40,150 nucleotides of DNA from Gemmatimonas sp. (lineage in GTDB: Bacteria > Krumholzibacteriota > Krumholzibacteriia > LZORAL124-64-63): NCBI GenBank assembly GCA_013824755.1, contig PNOJ01000014.1, positions 1-40,150 on the forward strand, read 5' to 3'. Made by a program: the position numbers and the translations under genes. Of the stretch, positions 31,548-40,150 are shown one piece after another. Within the stretch, counting starts at the first letter, position 1; the number at the start of each line of letters is the position of its first letter. The notes below the pieces were generated by a model that was given only the letters and a program-made list of their open reading frames with translations, was not told the origin of the DNA and did no database searches.

Positions 31548-32639
31548 ATGAGCAGCGGCACCTACACCCTGGGAACCCTGGACGGACGCCTCAACCGCGC
31601 CCAGACCCTGCTGGTCATCGAGCGGCTGCGCGCGGCGCACCCCCGGGCCATCTTCGACATGGTCACCGTCTCGGACCCCCGCACCAACCGCCAGAGCGCA
31701 TCGGAGCTGTACTGCGCCAACTCGGCGGCGGAGATCGAGCTGCTGCTGTCGCACCTGCTGGACGGCGAGTTCCAGCTGCTCGACGTCGCCGCGGAGGACA
31801 TCGTGCGCCCGCTGCCGAACGGCCTGGTCGTCGCCGCGGTGCCGGAGCGCAACACGCCCTTCGACGCCCTGCTGCACAAGGGCGGCTGCATCGCGGACGA
31901 TCTCGAGGACGGCACGCGCGTCGGCGTGCTCTCCCGCCGCTCGATGGCGCAGATCCACCAGCTCTGGCCCCTGCTCAAGCCGAAGCTGCTCTACGGCGGC
32001 GCCGTCGAGGCCCTGGACGCCTACCTCCAGGACGAGGCGGTGGACTGCCTGGTGATGCCCGCGGCCATCGCCGAGCGCCTGGGCGTGCAGGACATCGTGA
32101 CGGAAATCTTCTTCCCGGAGATGACGCTGCCCGGGGCGGGCCAGGGCCTCATCGCCATCATCGCGCGGGCCGGCGACGCCGAGGCGCTCGCCATGGCCGG
32201 GGCCGTGGACTCCCCCCAGTCGCGCGCGGAGATGACGGCCGAACTGGCCTTCCGCGAGCGGATCTGCTCGGACCAGGACTGCCCCCTCGGCGTGCTGGCC
32301 CAGGCGGGCGAAGACAGCCTGATCATCACCGGCGCCGTGGGTTCCCTGCACGGCCACTCCATGAACCAGGCCGTGCTGCGCGGGCCCTCGTCCGAAGCGG
32401 CGGCGCTGGGCGTGCGGCTCGCCGAGCAGCTGCTGCTCAACACGGCGTCCCTGATCGACCTGCTGGAAGCCGACTTCCCCGAGGGGTTGCCCGTGGAGCT
32501 GGATGAGGGCGCGGCGACGCCGCAGCAGAACGACGACCTGCGCGAGGCCAGCCTGCCGGAGGAGCTCGACGAGGAGATCAGGGGCGACGGGGACGATCCC
32601 TACGACGACGACTACGTCGAACCAAGAGATGACTACTGA
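31548..32639 (+). CDS. Degenerate hydroxymethylbilane synthase (HemC)-like protein with acidic tail
   Basis: 363 residues. The whole HemC fold can be followed: GTLDGRLNRAQTLLVIERLRAAHP (like GTRxSPLAxxQ), LLDGEFQLLDVAAED (like the LAVHSxKD strand), PNGLVVAAVPERNTPFDALL, VGVLSRRSMAQ (like GTSSLRRxxQ), MPAAIAERLGV, LPGAGQG (194-200) and ELAFRERICSDQDCPLG. Yet key residues are lost. The arginine of the N-terminal motif and the RGN(V/I)xTR arginines are gone (YGGAVEAL instead). In an ungapped alignment from F235 the dipyrromethane cofactor cysteine becomes Gln243, with Cys245 two residues on. Residues after 305 form a very acidic tail. It probably does not make hydroxymethylbilane; role unknown. 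ATG 31548 follows the aminotransferase in one unit. Confidence 0.75.
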   Translation: MSSGTYTLGTLDGRLNRAQTLLVIERLRAAHPRAIFDMVTVSDPRTNRQSASELYCANSAAEIELLLSHLLDGEFQLLDVAAEDIVRPLPNGLVVAAVPERNTPFDALLHKGGCIADDLEDGTRVGVLSRRSMAQIHQLWPLLKPKLLYGGAVEALDAYLQDEAVDCLVMPAAIAERLGVQDIVTEIFFPEMTLPGAGQGLIAIIARAGDAEALAMAGAVDSPQSRAEMTAELAFRERICSDQDCPLGVLAQAGEDSLIITGAVGSLHGHSMNQAVLRGPSSEAAALGVRLAEQLLLNTASLIDLLEADFPEGLPVELDEGAATPQQNDDLREASLPEELDEEIRGDGDDPYDDDYVEPRDDY

Positions 32640-32666
32640 ACCCGGACGACGACTGAACCTGGAAAA

Positions 32667-33602
32667 CTACCGAGCCTGCCGCTCGGCCGCCGCCAGGGCC
32701 GCCGCCACGGCGGCGGCGGCGAACGGGTCGCTCATCTGGGCCGTGCCGATCTGCACGGCGACCGCTCCCACCGCGAAGAACTTCAGCACATCCTCGAGGG
32801 TCGCGATCCCGCCGACGCCCACCACGGGCAGGCCCGTCTCCTGCACGATCTCGTCGACCCGGGCCAGCGCCACCGGCAGCAGCGCGGGTCCGCTGTAGCC
32901 GCCCCGGCGGCGCGGCAGGACCGGCGCGCCCGTGCTCAGGTCCACGTCCATGCCGATCAGGGTGTTGATGGCGGTCACGCCGTCGGCGCCGCCGCGGGCC
33001 GCCGCCGTGGCGAGCCGGGCGATGCTGCCCACGTTGGGCGTGAGCTTGGCCAGCAGGGCGCGCGCCGGCAGGTGCTCGCGCGCCGCGGCGACGCAGCGCT
33101 CCACCGTCGCGGGATCGCGGCCGAAGTCGACGCCGCCTTCGGCCACGTTCGGGCAGCTGAGGTTCAGTTCGACGCCGTGCCAGTGCACGGCCCCGTCCGC
33201 CGCGGCGGCCAGGCGGCGGGCCAGGTTCCCGAATTCCTCCGGCCGGGTGGCCGCGAGGCTGATGACGAAGGGCACCCCGCGCGCCTCCAGCGCGGGCACG
33301 ACCTCGTCCGCGAAGCGCGAGAGGCCGACGTTCTCCAGACCGATGGAATTCAGCGCGCCGTGCGCGGTCTCCCACAGCCGGGGCGGAGGGTTGCCGCAGC
33401 GGGCCTCGGGCGTGACCGTCTTGGTGACCACGGCGCCGAGACCGTCGAAGGGCGACCCGCAGCCCGGCGCGCCGAGATCGGCCCCGTCCAGTCCGTACCC
33501 GAAGCAACCCGAAGCGGTCCAGATCCGGCCGGGGAACACGCGCGGGCCGAGCCGCAGCGGTCCGCGGGGATCGAAGGCCAGCCAGGACGGCAGCGTCGTC
33601 AT
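32667..33602 (-). CDS. pyrD: Dihydroorotate dehydrogenase, catalytic subunit (class 1B)
   Basis: 311 residues, an FMN TIM barrel. It contains TKTVTPEARCGNPPPRLWET (61-80), NSIGLEN, LNLSCPNV with catalytic Cys150, KLTPNV, TAINTL, GGYSGPALLPVAL, VGVGGIAT and the phosphate-binding AVQIGTA. Cysteine as the base and the GNPPPR segment assign it to class 1B, which works with PyrK and passes electrons to NAD. It oxidises dihydroorotate to orotate in pyrimidine synthesis. ATG 33602 overlaps the pyrK stop as ATGA. It is the last gene of the pyr operon and converges on the HemC-like gene with 27 bases between; no terminator was recognised. Confidence 0.93.
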   Translation of the reverse strand: MTTLPSWLAFDPRGPLRLGPRVFPGRIWTASGCFGYGLDGADLGAPGCGSPFDGLGAVVTKTVTPEARCGNPPPRLWETAHGALNSIGLENVGLSRFADEVVPALEARGVPFVISLAATRPEEFGNLARRLAAAADGAVHWHGVELNLSCPNVAEGGVDFGRDPATVERCVAAAREHLPARALLAKLTPNVGSIARLATAAARGGADGVTAINTLIGMDVDLSTGAPVLPRRRGGYSGPALLPVALARVDEIVQETGLPVVGVGGIATLEDVLKFFAVGAVAVQIGTAQMSDPFAAAAVAAALAAAERQAR

Positions 33603-34425
33603 GCCCCGCCTCCCCCGCCGAGCCGCGCCCAGTCCAGGTCGAGGGCGTCGAAGACCGGCCCGTCCTTGCACGCCGTGGCGTAGCCGTCGCCGTCGGCCCG
33701 CGGCACCACACACCCCCGGCACACGCCGTACCCGCAGCCCATGCGTTCCTCCACCGAGACCAGGCAGTCCCAACCGCGCTCGGCGGCCAGCGCCGCGGCC
33801 GCGCGCAGCAGGGGCGGCGGGCCGCAGGCCAGCACCACGTGCGGGGGCGCCCCGGCCGGCAGCAGCGAGCGCGCCAGTTCCACGACGTTGCCGCCGAACG
33901 CCGGCCGGTCGGCGGGAGCGCGACGGCCCGGTCCACGCTCGTGCGCCAGGCGGGGCCCAGCAGGTCCCAGGGCAGGTCGCCGCCGTCGCGGCCGCCGGCG
34001 CAGCAGAGGTCCTGTGAGCGGCCCCAGCGCGTCTCCCAGGCGAGCAGGGGCGGCAGCCCCACCCCGCCGGCCAGCAGGAGGCGCGGTCGGGGATCGGGGG
34101 CGGGGAACGGTCGGCCCAGGGGCGCGAGGCAGGTCACGGGCGCGCCGACGGCGGCCTCGCGCAGCCGCGCGGTGCCGCGGCCGACGACCTTGTAGAGCAG
34201 CGCGAGGCGGTTCCCCGTCGTCGCCAGGATGGAGAAGGGACGGCCGAAGACCAGGGAGAGGTCACCCGCGAGGTTGAGCATGCAGAACTGGCCCGGCAGG
34301 AAGGGGATGTGCTCCTGCAGGTCGAACTCGACCAGGTGCATGGACGACGAGACGGAGGTCTGCGCGACGATCGACCCGTGCAGGCGTCGGGCGGGCGGGG
34401 CGCTGGCGGCGGCGGGCAGGTTCAC
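33599..34425 (-). CDS. pyrK: Dihydroorotate dehydrogenase electron-transfer subunit PyrK, frameshifted in this sequence
   Basis: The gene reads from GTG 34425 (AGGAG eight bases upstream) in one frame through the FAD domain (FLPGQFCMLNLAGD, FGRPFSIL, YKVVGRGTARL) and the NAD-domain start (LLLAGGVGLPPLLA). It then continues in another frame with VVLACGPPPLL and the [2Fe-2S] motif MGCGYGVCRGC and ACKDGP. Length 827 is one base short of whole codons. Restoring one C in the minus-strand run at 33914-33916 gives a smooth join (DRAVALPADRPAFGGNVVEL) and a 275-residue protein of normal PyrK size. PyrK carries electrons from PyrD to NAD. Either a sequencing/assembly error or a recent mutation; the intact flanks favour the former. 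Confidence 0.85.
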
Positions 34426-34459
34426 GTCGCGTTCTCCTGGGCCGAAGCCCGACCATCCC

Positions 34460-36019
34460 TCAGCCGCGCCCCTGCAGCTTCCGGTCGCGCCAATGCGACC
34501 GGCGTCCGCCCGGCGCCGGCGCGGGCCTCCCACCGTCGGGGCCGGCCGCCTCGACAACCTCGGGACCGCGATCGGGCGCTGGGCCGGCGGCCAGGTCCAT
34601 CTCGCGCCGACGGGCGTCGAGCTCGGTCAGGTAGGCGTAGAGATCGCCCTCGGCGCCTGCCCGGGCGATGAAGGCCTGGGGCGACTGCGGGTAGGCGGCC
34701 TGCAGCTGCGCGTCGTACACGGCCGCCGAGTCCGGCAGGCCGAGGCGGTCGCGGTAGACCAGTGCCGCGCCGAAGAGGCCGCGCACGGCGGCGGCGCTGT
34801 CCTGCGGCGCGGCCGCGGCCACCTCGAGATATCCGTCCAGCGCGAGCCGCGGCCGGTCCAGGGTGAACAGCAGGACGTTGGCCATGGTCAGGCGCAGCGC
34901 CGGCTTCTGGTCCTCGGCGGCGGCGGCGAACCGCTGTTCGGCGGCCAGGTAGCGGTTGAGCTCGGCGTCGAGCCGGCGGCAGCGCTGCTCGTCCTCCAGG
35001 ACGCTCACGTTGCGCAAGGCATCGCGGAACTGGGTGCGGGCCTCCTCGATCTTCCACTGCGACAGGTAGATGTTCCCGAGCATCTCGGCGAGCCGCCCCG
35101 GCACCTCGCCGGTGCGCCAATCCGGGGGCAGGGCCTCGAGCAGCGGGGCCGCTTCCTCGGGTCTTCCCCTGGCCATCAGGACCTCGGCCTGGGCCAGGGC
35201 CGTCACGCCGTCCTTGCTGTAGAGTTCGGCCTCCTCCTTCAGCCGGGTGACCAGCTCCGCCGCTTCGTCGTGCTTCCCGAGCCGCGTCAGGCAGCGGGCC
35301 TGCAGCAGGCGGGCCTCGAAGAGCTGGCCCTTGTCCCCATCGGCGGCGGCGACGGCCTCCAGGCGGCTGCGGGCCTCCTCGTACTCGCCGAGCTCCCAAT
35401 AGCAGCGGGCCAGCTTGGTGCCGACGGCCACCGCTTCGCCCCGTTCGGCGTGCCGGTCGAGGTAGTCGCGGAAGCGGTCGCGGGCGTCCGCCCAGGCCTC
35501 CATCGCCAGGGCGTTCTCGCCGCCGACGCGCAGCGCCTCGGCCTGGAACACCGATTCGGGGAACGCCAGCTCGAGCTGGGAGAGGTAGTTGTCGCTGCCG
35601 CCGGCGTCGCCCACCATCAGGTGGCTCACGGCCTGCAGGTACAGGGTCTCCTCCAGGTGCGGCGTGGCCGGGAAGTTCGTGATGAGCAGGTCCAGCTGGG
35701 TGATGGCCATGCGGTGCGACTCGAGGCGGTGGTACGCCTTCGCCATCAGGAACAGGGCGTCGTCGGTCAGCGCGTGACCCGGGTACTCGTCCAGGATGAT
35801 CTGGCACTTCTTGACGCAGCGCTGGTATTCCTGGGCCTGCTGCGGCGTGGGCGTGGCCGGGTCCAACCCTTGCTTGAGGCGGTCCTCGCGCACCCGCTCG
35901 GCCGTGTCGAAGGCCTTGCTGGCGTTGTAGAAGGTGTTGAAGCGGGCGCAGCCCGCGCCGACGGCCAGCAGCGCCGCGGCGACCGCGGCTGCGACCAGTG
36001 TGCGGTGCCGGTTCCTCAT
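34460..36019 (-). CDS. TPR-repeat lipoprotein (BamD/YfiO-like helices) inside the pyr operon
   Basis: 519 residues. MRNRHRTLVAAAVAAALLAV then GAGC gives a lipoprotein signal with Cys24. Helical repeats follow: QIILDEYPGHALTDDALFLMA, DLLITNFPATPHLEETLYLQA, AFPESVFQAEALRVGG, KLARCYWELGEYEEARSRLE and so on to about residue 430. They resemble the tandem TPRs of BamD-type outer-membrane assembly lipoproteins and cell-division factors. The C-terminal end is Pro/Gly/Asp-rich. ATG 36019 is chosen for TAGGA at a fitting distance and the signal peptide; ATGs at 36028 and 36073 (the latter overlapping the pyrC stop) are alternatives. It lies between pyrC and pyrK. Function unknown. Confidence 0.75.
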   Translation of the reverse strand: MRNRHRTLVAAAVAAALLAVGAGCARFNTFYNASKAFDTAERVREDRLKQGLDPATPTPQQAQEYQRCVKKCQIILDEYPGHALTDDALFLMAKAYHRLESHRMAITQLDLLITNFPATPHLEETLYLQAVSHLMVGDAGGSDNYLSQLELAFPESVFQAEALRVGGENALAMEAWADARDRFRDYLDRHAERGEAVAVGTKLARCYWELGEYEEARSRLEAVAAADGDKGQLFEARLLQARCLTRLGKHDEAAELVTRLKEEAELYSKDGVTALAQAEVLMARGRPEEAAPLLEALPPDWRTGEVPGRLAEMLGNIYLSQWKIEEARTQFRDALRNVSVLEDEQRCRRLDAELNRYLAAEQRFAAAAEDQKPALRLTMANVLLFTLDRPRLALDGYLEVAAAAPQDSAAAVRGLFGAALVYRDRLGLPDSAAVYDAQLQAAYPQSPQAFIARAGAEGDLYAYLTELDARRREMDLAAGPAPDRGPEVVEAAGPDGGRPAPAPGGRRSHWRDRKLQGRG

Positions 36020-36069
36020 CGCGGTCATCCTATCCCAGGGGTCGACACGGGATCCAGGTCGTGACGCGA

Positions 36070-37380
36070 TCATTCGCCGTCGCGGTAGGTCGGCCGACCG
36101 CGCAGGAAGGTCGCCTTCACGCGCCCGGCGAGCTTCTGCCCGCCGTACGGGGTGTTGCGGCTCATGGAGCGCATCGCCTCGGGCTGCACGGTCCACTCCT
36201 CGTCCGGATCGAAGAGCAGGAAATCGGCCTCCCCACCCTCCTGCAGGCGTCCGCACGGCAGCCCGTAGGTCTCCGCGGCGCGCGAGCTCATCTTCTCCAT
36301 CAGCTGGCCCAGGTCCAGACGGCCGGTCCTGACCAGGTGAGTATGGCAGACCGCGAGCGCCGTCTCCAGCCCTACCACGCCGAAGGGGGCCTGGTCGAAC
36401 ATCAGCTCCTTCTCCATCGCCGTGTGCGGCGCGTGGTCGGTGGCGACGCAGTCCAGCACGCCGTCGACGAGCCCCTGGGTCACGGCCTCGATGTCCTCCT
36501 GCTCCCGCAGGGGCGGGCTCATCTTGTACAGCGGCGAGAAGTCCCGGCAGCAGGCGTGGTCCAGGGTCAGGTGGTGGGGCGTCACCTCGGCGGTGACGTG
36601 GACGCCCTGCTCGCGGGCGCGCCGGATGATCTCGACGGTGCCCTTGGTCGAGACGTGGGCCACGTGCAGGTGGCCGCCGGTGGCGCGGGCCAGCTCGACG
36701 TCGCGGAAGACCATCACGTCCTCGGCCAGCCGCGGCAGCCCCGCCAGCCCCAGCTTCGTCGACCAGTAGCCGGCGTGCATGACGCCCTTGCCGGCCAGGG
36801 TCAGGTCCTCGGCGTGGCAGGTCACCGGCACGCCCAGCACCCGCGCGTACTGCAGGGCGAACTGCATGAGCTTGCCGTGCATGACCGGGCGGCCGTCGTC
36901 GGTGAAGCCGACGGCGCCGGCCTTGACCAGGTCGCCGAACTCGGTCAGCGTCTCGCCCTCCTGGCCCCGGCTGATCGCCGCGGTCGGGAACACGCGGCAG
37001 AGCCCGGTCTCCTGCGCGCGGTCGAGGATGTAGCGCACCATCGGCGCGTGGTCCACCGGCGGGCGCGTGTTGGGCATGGTGACCACGGCGGTGAAGCCGC
37101 CGGCGGCCGCGGCGCGCGAGCCGGTGGCGATGGTCTCCTTCTCCTCCTGGCCGGGCTCGCGGAAGTGCACGTGGACGTCGACCAGGCCGGGCGCGCAGAC
37201 CAGGCCGCCGCCGTCGAGCACGGGCAGGTCCTCGCGGGACGGCACGCCCGGCCCCAGGGCGGCGACGAGCCCCTTCTGGACGTGCAGGAACCCGGGGCGG
37301 TCGGCCAACTTGCCGTCACGGCACAGGCGCACGTTCGCGACCAGGTACTCGGCGGGGATCCGCTTCCAGCTCCACTCCAT
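36070..37380 (-). CDS. pyrC: Dihydroorotase (class I)
   Basis: 436 residues. Metal ligands are in place: DVHVHFREPG (H70, H72), GFTDDG (D161/D162 in the Aquifex-like position instead of a carbamylated lysine), TCHAED (H189), HVAHVST (H242) and ATDHAPH (D315). The enzyme cyclises carbamoyl-aspartate to dihydroorotate. Length and motifs fit the active class I enzyme, not the inactive PyrC' partner. ATG 37380 lies two bases after the pyrB stop, and its SD GAGGAG is inside pyrB. Confidence 0.94.
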   Translation of the reverse strand: MEWSWKRIPAEYLVANVRLCRDGKLADRPGFLHVQKGLVAALGPGVPSREDLPVLDGGGLVCAPGLVDVHVHFREPGQEEKETIATGSRAAAAGGFTAVVTMPNTRPPVDHAPMVRYILDRAQETGLCRVFPTAAISRGQEGETLTEFGDLVKAGAVGFTDDGRPVMHGKLMQFALQYARVLGVPVTCHAEDLTLAGKGVMHAGYWSTKLGLAGLPRLAEDVMVFRDVELARATGGHLHVAHVSTKGTVEIIRRAREQGVHVTAEVTPHHLTLDHACCRDFSPLYKMSPPLREQEDIEAVTQGLVDGVLDCVATDHAPHTAMEKELMFDQAPFGVVGLETALAVCHTHLVRTGRLDLGQLMEKMSSRAAETYGLPCGRLQEGGEADFLLFDPDEEWTVQPEAMRSMSRNTPYGGQKLAGRVKATFLRGRPTYRDGE

Positions 37381-37382
37381 GC

Positions 37383-38347
<965 letters not shown>

Positions 38348-38351
<4 letters not shown>

Positions 38352-38899
38352 CCCTCCAGCACCTCCCCGACCACGACCTCCTGGCGGTCGTCGTACTCCT
38401 TCACCTTGACCTTGATGATCTCCTTCTGGGAGGTGGGGACGTTCTTGCCCACGAAGTCCGGGCGGATGGGCAGCTCGCGGTGCCCGCGGTCGATGAGCAC
38501 CGCCAGGCGGATGGCGCGCGGGCGGCCCCAGTCCATGATCACGTCGAGCGCGGCGCGCACCGTGCGGCCGGTGTACAGCACGTCGTCGACCAGGATGACG
38601 TTCTTGTCGGTGACGTCCATCGGGACGGTGGTCTCGTTGATGCGCGGCGCCGGCCCGATCGTCGAGAGATCGTCGCGGTAGAACGTGATGTCGATGGCGC
38701 CGAGCGGCACCTCGACCCCCTCCACCTTGCGGATCGCCTCGCCGATCAGCGCCGCCAGCGGCACGCCGCGGCGCTGCACGCCCAGCAGCACCAGGTTCGC
38801 CGTCCCCTTGTTCGCCTCGATGATCTCGTGGGCGATGCGGGTCAGCGCCCGGCCGACCTCGCTGCCGTTCATGATGGTGGTCTTCTCGACGAAGGACAT
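38348..38899 (-). CDS. pyrR: Pyrimidine operon regulator / uracil phosphoribosyltransferase PyrR
   Basis: 183 residues. The PRPP-binding motif [14 protein letters not shown] (101-114) and [20 protein letters not shown] and PMDVTDKN are typical of PyrR, which binds a loop in pyr mRNA when UMP or UTP is high and may have weak uracil phosphoribosyltransferase activity. ATG 38899 is preceded by GGGAGG and GGAG. It is the first gene of the pyr operon and lies just after a leader holding a matching RNA loop and terminator. Confidence 0.95.
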
Positions 38900-38930
38900 C
38901 TCCACGCCTCCCGGGGGCGTCGCCGGACAC

Positions 38931-38967
38931 AAAAAAAGGCAGGGTCTGAACGCACCCGTGCCTGCCT
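38931..38967 (-). terminator. Intrinsic terminator in the pyr leader (attenuator)
   Basis: Transcribed on the minus strand: AGGCAGG (38967-38961), a 17-base loop region, CCTGCCT (38943-38937), then a run of seven T's. It ends about 32 bases before pyrR, inside the leader, so it would stop transcription before the operon. Confidence 0.75.
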
Positions 38968-38983
38968 GGTTCCGGTTCCGCCT

Positions 38984-39015
38984 CCTTTTGGGCCTCGCGG
39001 GGCCGCATTAAAAGG
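38984..39015 (-). promoter_or_regulatory. PyrR RNA-binding loop (anti-antiterminator-like hairpin)
   Basis: The RNA contains GGCCCCGCGAGGCC, which fits the PyrR loop consensus ARUCCNGNGAGGYU in its invariant core CCNGNGAGG. The fold is an outer stem CCTTTT/AAAAGG, a five-base bulge, an inner stem GGCC/GGCC and a six-base loop. Position between promoter and attenuator is as expected. Confidence 0.7.
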
Positions 39016-39038
39016 ACAGCCGTCACTGTCTCGGGGGG

Positions 39039-39067
39039 AATCTAGCAGACTCGCGCCGCGGGCGCAA
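39039..39067 (-). promoter_or_regulatory. Promoter of the pyr operon
   Basis: On the minus strand, -35 TTGCGC (39067-39062), a 17 bp spacer and -10 TAGATT (39044-39039). The leader to pyrR is about 135 bases. Confidence 0.6.
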
Positions 39068-39121
39068 GGGCCGTCCCCTGGCCGGTTCCCGCGCGGCCGG
39101 CCCCCGCATGACGAGCCGCCG

Positions 39122-40138
39122 CTAGGGATCGCGGTCCGCGCGCCGCTGCAGGTCCGCTTCCCCCCGCACTTCGGCCAGGACGGCGAGCATCCGCTCCCCG
39201 GTCTCGGTGGCGAACAGGCGCCGCCGGATGGCCGCCGCGCCGGGGAAGCCGCGGAAATAGCGCACCACGTGCTTGCGCACCACCTGCGAGCCGATGCGCT
39301 CGCCCTTCAGGCGGCACTCGTCGGCGATGTGCCGCTCGACGGTGGCGAAGATCTCGGCCAGCGTCGGCGGCGCGTACGACCGTAAACCCTCGGCGGCGTC
39401 CATCGCCTCGAAGAGCCAGGGGTCGCCCGTGGCGCCCCGACCCACCATGACCGCGTGGCAGCGGGTCGAGCGCACCATGCGGGCGTACCCTTCCCCGTCC
39501 ACGACGTCGCCGTTGCCGATCACCGGGATGTCGAGCGTGTCGACCAGGTCGGCGATGCGCTCCCAGTCGGCCTCGCCGGTGAACTTCTGGGCGCGGGTGC
39601 GGCCGTGCAGCGTGACCCAGACGCAGCCCGCCTCCTGCAGCGCCAGGCCCACCTCGCGGTAGTTGACCGACGCTTCGTCCCAGCCGGTGCGGATCTTGGC
39701 GCTGACCGGCGCCGGGCTGGCCGCGACGACCGCGGCGGCGATCTCCGTCAACAGCGGCACGTCGGCCAGGAGCGCGCTGCCGCCGCACTTCGCCACGACC
39801 TTCTTGGCGGGGCAGCCGAAATTGATGTCCAGCACGTCGAGGCGCCGGCCCTCCATCATGCGGGCGGCGCCGGCCATGGCGGCGGGCTCGTTGCCGAAGA
39901 TCTGCACGCCGACCAGACCCCGCTCGCCCTCGGTGTCCACGAGCCGCCAGGCCTGGGGGATGTCGTAGGTCAGGCCCTTGGCGGCGGTGAATTCGCAGAA
40001 GGCGATCCCCGCGCCGTGATCGCGGCAGATGTCCCGGAACGCCCGGTCGGTCACCCCCGCCATGGGCGACAGGGCGGTGCGGACCCCGGCGAACCAGGGC
40101 GTGCGGGGGTCGATGCGGGCGGGCTTGCGGTCGAACAC
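39122..40138 (-). CDS. dusB: tRNA-dihydrouridine synthase
   Basis: 338 residues. FMN-binding TIM barrel with LSPMAGVTDRAFR (23-35), VGVQIFGNEP, DINFGCPAKKV with catalytic Cys109, KIRTGWD, VTLHGRTRAQKFTGEADW, VIGNGDV and MVGRGATGDPWLF. The GCPAKKV and GRTRxQ(K)xxGxADW forms match DusB. It reduces uridine to dihydrouridine in the tRNA D-loop. The GTG start at 40138, eight residues before the barrel's usual beginning, has GGAG four bases upstream; a longer start outside the window cannot be excluded. It is followed by the separate pyr promoter. Confidence 0.9.
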   Translation of the reverse strand: MFDRKPARIDPRTPWFAGVRTALSPMAGVTDRAFRDICRDHGAGIAFCEFTAAKGLTYDIPQAWRLVDTEGERGLVGVQIFGNEPAAMAGAARMMEGRRLDVLDINFGCPAKKVVAKCGGSALLADVPLLTEIAAAVVAASPAPVSAKIRTGWDEASVNYREVGLALQEAGCVWVTLHGRTRAQKFTGEADWERIADLVDTLDIPVIGNGDVVDGEGYARMVRSTRCHAVMVGRGATGDPWLFEAMDAAEGLRSYAPPTLAEIFATVERHIADECRLKGERIGSQVVRKHVVRYFRGFPGAAAIRRRLFATETGERMLAVLAEVRGEADLQRRADRDP

Positions 40139-40150
40139 GGGGCTCCGGTC

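Noticed and set aside
32640-32666. A terminator between the HemC-like gene and pyrD
   Set aside because: The 27-base gap has no inverted repeat with a T-run.

Overview
This is a very GC-rich (roughly 70% by eye), densely coded chromosomal window with 34 genes, most of them recognisable housekeeping or metabolic genes. It is bacterial and almost certainly from a diderm. It has housekeeping-sigma promoters (TTGnnn, 17-18 bp, TAnnnT), Shine-Dalgarno starts, lipoproteins with lipoboxes, a beta-barrel-like secreted protein, a SPOR-domain protein, FabH, Rex and PyrR. I cannot name the taxon; a high-GC uncultured lineage of the Eisenbacteria/Krumholzibacteriota kind is a guess. No rRNA, tRNA, CRISPR or insertion sequence was seen.

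Layout. 1-1972 (minus): a YgfK-type putative selenate reductase running off the left edge, translationally coupled to a Gph-type phosphatase. 2122-3937 (plus): a SPOR protein and FabH. 3945-4619 (minus): the redox repressor Rex, divergent from 4849-8156 (plus): gatE-gatD, an archaeal-type tRNA-dependent amidotransferase. 8169-10989 (minus): a HAD-IG nucleotidase and a family 2 glycosyltransferase. 11180-13246 (plus): a SpoU methyltransferase, a DUF116 protein and a UbiA prenyltransferase. 13251-18256: adenosine deaminase, an outer-membrane protein, then an ArsR-methyltransferase fusion regulator with S-adenosylhomocysteinase; the add and ahcY products act in sequence on S-adenosylhomocysteine. 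18337-18565: a large structured palindrome. 18569-23379: dihydrolipoyl dehydrogenase, an MFS carrier and etfBA. 23464-28260 (minus): an FGE-like lipoprotein, a FabK/nitronate monooxygenase-like flavoprotein and a membrane Fe-S protein that probably connects ETF to the quinone pool. 28497-32639 (plus): a CoA-binding protein, UDP-glucose dehydrogenase, a DegT aminotransferase and a degenerate HemC-like protein. 32667-39067 (minus): a full pyr operon, pyrR-pyrB-pyrC-(TPR lipoprotein)-pyrK-pyrD, with a PyrR-type leader. 39122-40138 (minus): DusB.

Most notable: (1) GatD and GatE, normally regarded as archaeal, in a clearly bacterial context; (2) a hydroxymethylbilane synthase paralogue that lacks the cofactor cysteine and substrate-binding arginines; (3) a pyr leader with a canonical-looking PyrR binding loop followed by an intrinsic terminator; (4) a palindrome lying on the -10 box of a putative SAH-responsive regulator/ahcY operon; (5) a single-base frameshift in pyrK that can be placed to within a few bases.
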